Assembly (NCBI GenBank): GCA_002315715.1
Contig: DCHY01000021.1
Coordinates: forward strand, 1-25,017
Direction of reading: 5' to 3'
DNA length: 25,017 nt
From: Clostridiales bacterium UBA1740
GTDB lineage: Bacteria > Bacillota > Clostridia > Oscillospirales > CAG-272
Numbering within the stretch: the first letter of the stretch is position 1; every line of letters begins with the position of its first letter. A model generated the notes under the pieces. That model searched no databases, was not told the DNA's origin, and saw nothing but the letters and a program-made list of their open reading frames with translations. This document shows positions 20,557 to 25,017 of this stretch, piece by piece. The position numbers and the translations under genes were made by a program.

Positions 20557-23500
20557 TTATGAATATTTCTGTCTCATTTCCATCCATTCGTCCTTGGTGA
20601 TCAAAACGGGACGAGGCTTGGAACTGCCGGTCGATTCCCCGACGATGCCGAGGTCGTGCATGGCGTCCATATAGCGTGAGCAACGCTGAAAACCGAGGGA
20701 GAAGACGCGCTGCAGATACGAAACCGAAACGCGCTCGCTCTCGAGGGCTTTGTTGACGATGGCAAGGAACATATTGTCGCGCATGAGGGAAGAGACCGAG
20801 GTCTTGGGAGTGAAATCGACGTTTTCGTCGTCTCCCGCTTCCGCGTCCTCACCGTCGTCGCCGCGCGCAGCGGCACTGTCCTTGGTGGGGGAGCATTTTT
20901 GAGCCGCTCTGTCGATTTGTGCCATGACGTCGCGGTTGTAGTTGTTGCCTTTGGACTGCGCGCGCAAGAAGTCGAGAATCTTTTCTGCTTCCTCGTTGCT
21001 GACGAAGGCGCTTTGCACACGCATTTTTCTCGTTGCACCCGACGCTACGTAAAGCATATCGCCGCGGTTGAGCAGTTTTTCGGCACCGCCTTCACCGAGA
21101 ATGACGACGGAGTCCTGCGGCAGGGCAACTTTGCAGGTGATACGTGACGGAACGTTGGATTTGATAAGACCGGTGACGACGTCGACGGAGGGACGCTGGG
21201 TACCGAGAATCAAGTGAATGCCGGCGGCACGGGCTTTCGCCGTCAAACGGGCAATCAGCGATTCGACGGTTTTCTTGGCTTGCAGCATCAAGTCGGCAAG
21301 CTCGTCGATGACGATGATAATTTTCGGCATCGGCTTTCCGATGTCGGGATTGTTTTTGACGATGGCGTTGTATTCGTCAATCTTCTTGCAGTTGACGCTT
21401 TCGATCAGCGCATAGCGGCGTTCCATTTCATCCACCGCCCAAGAGAGGGCGCCTGCCGCCTGGTTGGATTCGGTGACGACGGGGACAAGCAGATGGGGGA
21501 TACCGTTGAAACTCTTAAATTCTACGCGCTTGGGGTCGAAGATGATGAACTTGACTTCGTCGGGACGGGCGCGGTAAAGGATGGACAAAAGGATGGCGTT
21601 GATGCACACCGATTTACCCATACCGGTAGCACCGGCGACCAAAAGGTGGGGCATATCGGCAATGTCGCAGAAGACGCAGTTGTTGGAAACGTCCTTGCCG
21701 ACGCAGGAGAGGGTCTTGGATTTTGCCGTCATAAAGTCCTGCGATTCGACGAGTTCGCGCAGGTAAACCATCTTCGGAATGCGGTTGGGCACCTCGAAAC
21801 CGATGGCGGATTTGCCGGGGATGGGGGCTTCCATACGGACGCCCTCGGACGCAAGCGCCAGTTCGATATCCTGGAAGAGCGACGTGACCTTGGAAACGCG
21901 CACGCCCTGCGCCGGTACGATTTCGTAGCGCGTGACACGCGGACCGTTGCTCATGCCTTTGAGCGTGGCGCTGACGTTGAAGTCGGCGAGAGTATTGATG
22001 ATGACGTCGGCGTTATGTTGAATGGCTTCCTGTGCCGCCGAGTCGTAACGGTTTTCGGGTTCGTGCAGGAAGGAAAGGGGCGGATATTCGTAGTCGGAAT
22101 AGTCGTTTTCGTCGTAAACCGGACCTTCTTCTTCGACGAAGTCGTCACCGTCGATGCCGTCAAAAGCATCGTCCGCTTCCTCCTTTTCGGCTGCCGCTTT
22201 CTTTTGGAAAGATTCTTCGGCGCGGGAGTACGTGTCGTTGAAGATATCGTCTGTCTTTTCTTCTTGCTTGATTTCTTTGACGGGTTCGGGCGTATAGACG
22301 GGTCTTGGCTCCTCCTTCGGCTCTTCAGAGAGCGGTTCGGTACGGAGCAGGGAACGTTCGGTATAGAGTGCCTCTTCGGGCTTTTCCTCTTCTTTCAGAG
22401 GCGTGACGGTTGGCGGCGTGAAAGGCGTGAAAATGCCGTCCGATTCCAAAGCGGAGAGGTCGGAAAGTCGGTTGAAACGGTCGATAGCCTCCTTGGCGTG
22501 GGGATCCATGGGCGCTTCCGGCTTCGGCTTTTCTTCTTCGGCGGGCTTTTGGTAAGCGTGGGAAATATATTCGTTTTCCTCCGCCTGCGGCATTTCGACC
22601 TTTTCGGGCTCGGAAACGGTGAAGGACACGGACTTACGCCCGTCTTGTGCAAAATCCGCGTAAGCCTTCTCTTGGGCTTGTCTTTCTGCCATGCGCTCGA
22701 GCGCCGCCTGCTTTTTGCGCTCGAAATCTACCTCGCGCAAATGCTTTTGGTAAGCCGCTTCTTCGATATCCAATGGCTCGGTGTAAGTGCCGAAACCGCC
22801 GACGTCATCCTCCCTGATTTCGGGTTTCTTCGGCGTGCGATGAACGGATGCGCGGAAAGGATCAAAACTCTCGCCGAAAACGTCGTCGGCCTTGTCGGTG
22901 ACGACGACCGTCTGCTTTTCGGGGTGAGAGTGTGGCTCGGGATCTATATAATCTTCCGTCGGAATATCGGAAAATTCGGGCAGATCGGCGCTGACGGTGG
23001 GCAAACGGCTCTCGCCGCTATACACTTCGTGAATGCCGAGTTCCTGAATGCGGATTTCGGAAACGCCGGGGGCGCTGAGATAGGAATCGCGTTTGAGTTC
23101 CTCGTATTTTTCTTCTTTCTTTTCTTCGCGTCTTGACAGTTTCATACGGGAGGGCTTGCTCTTTTTCGTAAGTTTCGTCAAGAATTGCTTGCACTTGGTT
23201 TCGACGAAGGATAAAAACTCCAGCGTCTTGCCGACGAGAAGGTGCAACAAGTCGCGCTCTTTCGCAAAGAAGAAGGTGTAGTACAAAGCGAGCACGGCAA
23301 ACAGAATGATGATGACGCCGATAGAGCCGAAGGCTTTTTCAAGGACGAAGTGGAAGGTGTCGCCGATGACGCCGCCGCCCTGTCTGTTTCTGCCGTTTTG
23401 GAAAAACGCCGAGAGGGAAAAATCGTACTCCTCTTTCATGTGGGAAAAGGCGGAGATGAGAAGCGAGAAGGAGACCATCGATACGCCGGAAAAAACGATG

Positions 23501-23769
23501 CGTGACGAAAGGCGTTTTTTCTCAATGTCGCTCTTGAAAAAGACGGCGTGCAAAAGGAGCAGCACCGGCAAAAGGTAAGCGGCAAAGGAGAAAAGCCCCA
23601 TAAGCATTTTCGACATAAACGCGCCGACGCTTCCCGTGTTTTGTCGGAAAAAGCAAAGCGCGAGAAAAACGCCGACCGCCGACAAAATGATGGGCACGGC
23701 GCGGCGGAAATTACCGCTGTTTTTTTCGCTGCTGTTATTTTCTTGTGTTTCTCTTTCGAAATCCGGCAT
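20557..23769 (-). CDS. FtsK/SpoIIIE-family DNA translocase
   Basis: This membrane-anchored DNA pump of 1070 residues moves chromosomes through the closing division or sporulation septum. The N-terminal region has about four transmembrane segments (roughly 24-185). A long linker rich in Glu, Pro and Lys (about 190-600) follows, longer than the linker of B. subtilis SpoIIIE (789 residues in total). The motor has Walker A GATGMGKS (713-720) and Walker B IIIVIDE (817-823, D822/E823). The last 70 residues form the winged-helix gamma domain that reads polarity sequences (the LQRVFSLGFQRCSRYMD region). The start is ATG 23769, seven bases after GGAGG. An in-frame upstream extension to 23844 covers the promoter and is rejected. 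Whether it serves vegetative division, sporulation or both cannot be told. Confidence 0.95.
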   Translation of the reverse strand: MPDFERETQENNSSEKNSGNFRRAVPIILSAVGVFLALCFFRQNTGSVGAFMSKMLMGLFSFAAYLLPVLLLLHAVFFKSDIEKKRLSSRIVFSGVSMVSFSLLISAFSHMKEEYDFSLSAFFQNGRNRQGGGVIGDTFHFVLEKAFGSIGVIIILFAVLALYYTFFFAKERDLLHLLVGKTLEFLSFVETKCKQFLTKLTKKSKPSRMKLSRREEKKEEKYEELKRDSYLSAPGVSEIRIQELGIHEVYSGESRLPTVSADLPEFSDIPTEDYIDPEPHSHPEKQTVVVTDKADDVFGESFDPFRASVHRTPKKPEIREDDVGGFGTYTEPLDIEEAAYQKHLREVDFERKKQAALERMAERQAQEKAYADFAQDGRKSVSFTVSEPEKVEMPQAEENEYISHAYQKPAEEEKPKPEAPMDPHAKEAIDRFNRLSDLSALESDGIFTPFTPPTVTPLKEEEKPEEALYTERSLLRTEPLSEEPKEEPRPVYTPEPVKEIKQEEKTDDIFNDTYSRAEESFQKKAAAEKEEADDAFDGIDGDDFVEEEGPVYDENDYSDYEYPPLSFLHEPENRYDSAAQEAIQHNADVIINTLADFNVSATLKGMSNGPRVTRYEIVPAQGVRVSKVTSLFQDIELALASEGVRMEAPIPGKSAIGFEVPNRIPKMVYLRELVESQDFMTAKSKTLSCVGKDVSNNCVFCDIADMPHLLVAGATGMGKSVCINAILLSILYRARPDEVKFIIFDPKRVEFKSFNGIPHLLVPVVTESNQAAGALSWAVDEMERRYALIESVNCKKIDEYNAIVKNNPDIGKPMPKIIIVIDELADLMLQAKKTVESLIARLTAKARAAGIHLILGTQRPSVDVVTGLIKSNVPSRITCKVALPQDSVVILGEGGAEKLLNRGDMLYVASGATRKMRVQSAFVSNEEAEKILDFLRAQSKGNNYNRDVMAQIDRAAQKCSPTKDSAAARGDDGEDAEAGDDENVDFTPKTSVSSLMRDNMFLAIVNKALESERVSVSYLQRVFSLGFQRCSRYMDAMHDLGIVGESTGSSKPRPVLITKDEWMEMRQKYS

Positions 23770-23786
23770 GAGAGGACCTCCGATTT

Positions 23787-23809
23787 TATCATTATCCAAG
23801 ATAATGATA
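23787..23809. repeat. Inverted repeat overlapping the ftsK -10
   Basis: TATCATTAT (23787-23795) and ATAATGATA (23801-23809) are perfect 9-bp inverted arms around CCAAG. One arm contains the -10 hexamer of the ftsK promoter, and the other lies at the predicted transcription start. This looks like a repressor operator. Alternatively it forms an AT-rich 5' hairpin in the leader if transcription starts further upstream. Confidence 0.5.
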
Positions 23810-23832
23810 CCAAATTGTGAGCAAAAAAACAA
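23804..23832 (-). promoter_or_regulatory. Sigma-A-type promoter of the ftsK operon
   Basis: On the minus strand TTGTTT (complement of 23827-23832) lies 17 bases before TATCAT (complement of 23804-23809). The predicted start near 23797 gives a leader of about 28 bases with GGAGGT. It diverges from the cysS promoter. Confidence 0.6.
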
Positions 23833-23871
23833 GGGCAAACGCAAAAAAATAATAAATAACGTGCGCGCATA

Positions 23872-23900
23872 TTGACAAAATATTTTTCCTCTGTTAAAAT
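23872..23900 (+). promoter_or_regulatory. Sigma-A-type promoter of cysS
   Basis: A perfect TTGACA (23872-23877) lies 17 bases before TAAAAT (23895-23900). The leader is only about 26 bases, so there is no room for a T-box element, which controls cysS in some Firmicutes. Confidence 0.85.
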
Positions 23901-23932
23901 ATTATGCGGAAAAATATATAAGAGGAAAAGTT

Positions 23933-25017
23933 ATGCAAATTTACAACTCTTTAACAAGACAGCGCGAGACGTTCGTCCCCAACACGCCGGGCAAGGTCGC
24001 CATGTACACCTGCGGCCCTACCGTGTACCATTTTGCCCACATCGGCAACTTGCGTTCCTATATTATGGAAGACGTTCTCGAAAAATATCTCCGCTACGAC
24101 GGCTACGACGTCAAACGCGTCATGAATATCACCGACGTCGGACACTTGACGAGCGACGCCGACTCGGGAGAAGATAAAATGCTCAAGGGTGCCCGCCGAG
24201 AGCACAAGACCGTCATGGAAATCGCCGATTTTTACACCAAGGCGTTTTTCGCGGACTGTCAAAAACTGAACATCAAAACGCCGGACGTCGTGGCGCCTGC
24301 CACCGGCTGTATCGACGAGTTTATCAAGATGATTCAAAAGCTGCTCGAAAAAGGCTATGCCTACGAAGCCGGCGGAAATATCTATTTTGACACCTCGAAA
24401 CTCGAGAAATACTACGTCTTCAACGATTTTGACGAAGAAGACCTCGCCGTCGGTGTCCGAGACACCGTCGAGGCGGACGACAACAAACGCAACAAAACCG
24501 ACTTCGTTTTGTGGTTTACGAAATCAAAGTTCGAGGACCAGGAACTCAAATGGGATTCCCCCTTCGGCGTCGGATACCCCGGTTGGCACATCGAGTGCTC
24601 CTGCATTTCCCACAAGTTCCTCGGCGAATACCTCGACATCCACTGCGGCGGTATCGACAACGCCTTTCCGCACCATACCAACGAAATTGCGCAAAGCGAG
24701 TCGACCTTCGGTCACAAGTGGTGCAATTATTGGTTCCACGTGCATCACCTCAACACCAAAGAGGGTAAGATGAGCAAATCCAAGGGCGAATTTTTGACGG
24801 TTTCGCTCCTTGAAGAACGCGGTTATTCGCCGCTCGTTTACCGTCTGTTCTGCCTTGGTTCTCACTATCGCAAGAACCTCGTGTTCTCTTGGGAAAACCT
24901 CGACAACTGCAAAACGGCATACGAAAAACTCCTCGCCAAAATCGGTGCTTTGAAGCCGACGGGTGCCCCCGTTGACGCTGCCGCTTTTGCCGAAGGAAAG
25001 CGCCGTTTCACCGACGC
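23933..25017 (+). CDS. cysS: Cysteinyl-tRNA synthetase (3' end beyond window)
   Basis: This class I aminoacyl-tRNA synthetase charges tRNA-Cys with cysteine. About 361 residues are present and the reading frame is open at the window edge; the full family length is about 460-470. The ATP-binding motif is HIGN (36-39) in FAHIGNLR, and the second signature is KMSKS (279-283). The zinc that selects cysteine should be held by Cys27 (in TCGPTVY), Cys222, His247 and Glu251, with the same spacings as C209, H234 and E238 of the E. coli enzyme. AGAGGAAAAG precedes the ATG. It is transcribed from its own promoter, divergent from ftsK. Only the anticodon-binding end is missing, because the window stops. 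Confidence 0.97.
   Translation, partial: MQIYNSLTRQRETFVPNTPGKVAMYTCGPTVYHFAHIGNLRSYIMEDVLEKYLRYDGYDVKRVMNITDVGHLTSDADSGEDKMLKGARREHKTVMEIADFYTKAFFADCQKLNIKTPDVVAPATGCIDEFIKMIQKLLEKGYAYEAGGNIYFDTSKLEKYYVFNDFDEEDLAVGVRDTVEADDNKRNKTDFVLWFTKSKFEDQELKWDSPFGVGYPGWHIECSCISHKFLGEYLDIHCGGIDNAFPHHTNEIAQSESTFGHKWCNYWFHVHHLNTKEGKMSKSKGEFLTVSLLEERGYSPLVYRLFCLGSHYRKNLVFSWENLDNCKTAYEKLLAKIGALKPTGAPVDAAAFAEGKRRFTD

Noticed and set aside
21214..23136. Plus-strand open frame (640 codons) opposite ftsK
   Set aside because: It is a shadow of the translocase coding frame; no ribosome binding site and no domain.
23770..23844. Upstream extension of the ftsK frame
   Set aside because: It would cover the predicted promoter and ribosome binding site; ATG 23769 has GGAGG at proper spacing.
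23901..23932. T-box riboswitch ahead of cysS
   Set aside because: The leader between the strong promoter and the start codon is only about 26 bases, far too short.
1..25017. CRISPR arrays, insertion sequences, prophage or toxin-antitoxin modules
   Set aside because: I saw no regularly spaced repeats, transposase or integrase motifs, terminal inverted repeats or phage structural genes.

Overview
The window comes from a Gram-positive, endospore-forming Firmicute, most likely a member of the Clostridia. The evidence is a full-length spoIVA with a sigma-E-type promoter, strong AGGAGG-type ribosome binding sites, TTGACA/TATAAT promoters with 17-bp spacers, many intrinsic terminators, a guanine-type riboswitch and a SpoIIIE/FtsK-type translocase. 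Base composition is moderate to slightly GC-rich. I cannot name a genus. I see no prophage, insertion sequence, CRISPR array or obvious horizontally acquired island. This is chromosomal core sequence with some poorly characterised genes, and no intergenic gap exceeds 300 bases.

Layout. (a) 1-1200: a tRNA-Arg(CCG) gene with its own promoter and terminator, then a short QueG-like Fe-S protein, both on the minus strand. (b) 1118-3117, plus strand: a MATE efflux pump whose leader carries a promoter-proximal terminator-like hairpin, followed by a small P-loop kinase-like protein. (c) 3177-9195, plus strand: a purine salvage and uptake block. A guanine riboswitch with an intrinsic terminator precedes xpt. 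Then come a BMP-family nucleoside-binding lipoprotein, a strong intercistronic hairpin, a double-domain ABC ATPase and two permeases, closed by a terminator. (d) 9198-12538, minus strand: a CPBP-family membrane protease, an uncharacterised membrane protein and a terminator, then spoIVA from its own sigma-E-like promoter. (e) 12633-14238, plus strand: a DUF1846/UPF0371 protein. (f) 14316-18747, minus strand: a TtcA-like tRNA thiolase whose stop overlaps the start of a two-gene heterodimeric ABC exporter. (g) 18795-19367, plus strand: a small N-acetylmuramoyl-L-alanine amidase with no export signal. (h) 19385-23832, minus strand: an FtsK/SpoIIIE translocase, a DJ-1/PfpI protein and a multi-zinc-ribbon protein. 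(i) 23872-end, plus strand: cysS, cut by the window edge.

How the genes work together. The clearest functional unit is (c). A riboswitch that should sense guanine or hypoxanthine sits ahead of a purine phosphoribosyltransferase, which is followed by a complete nucleoside importer. Uptake and salvage may therefore share one purine signal, depending on read-through of the hairpin after xpt. The exporter pair in (f) shows the complementary motif degeneration expected of a heterodimer with one catalytically weak ATP site. The points most worth checking are the MATE leader hairpin, the riboswitch expression platform, the insertion in the nucleoside ABC ATPase, the inverted repeats over the ftsK and CPBP promoters, and the uncharacterised CPBP/membrane-protein pair beside spoIVA. 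I found nothing I can defend as a wholly new system.
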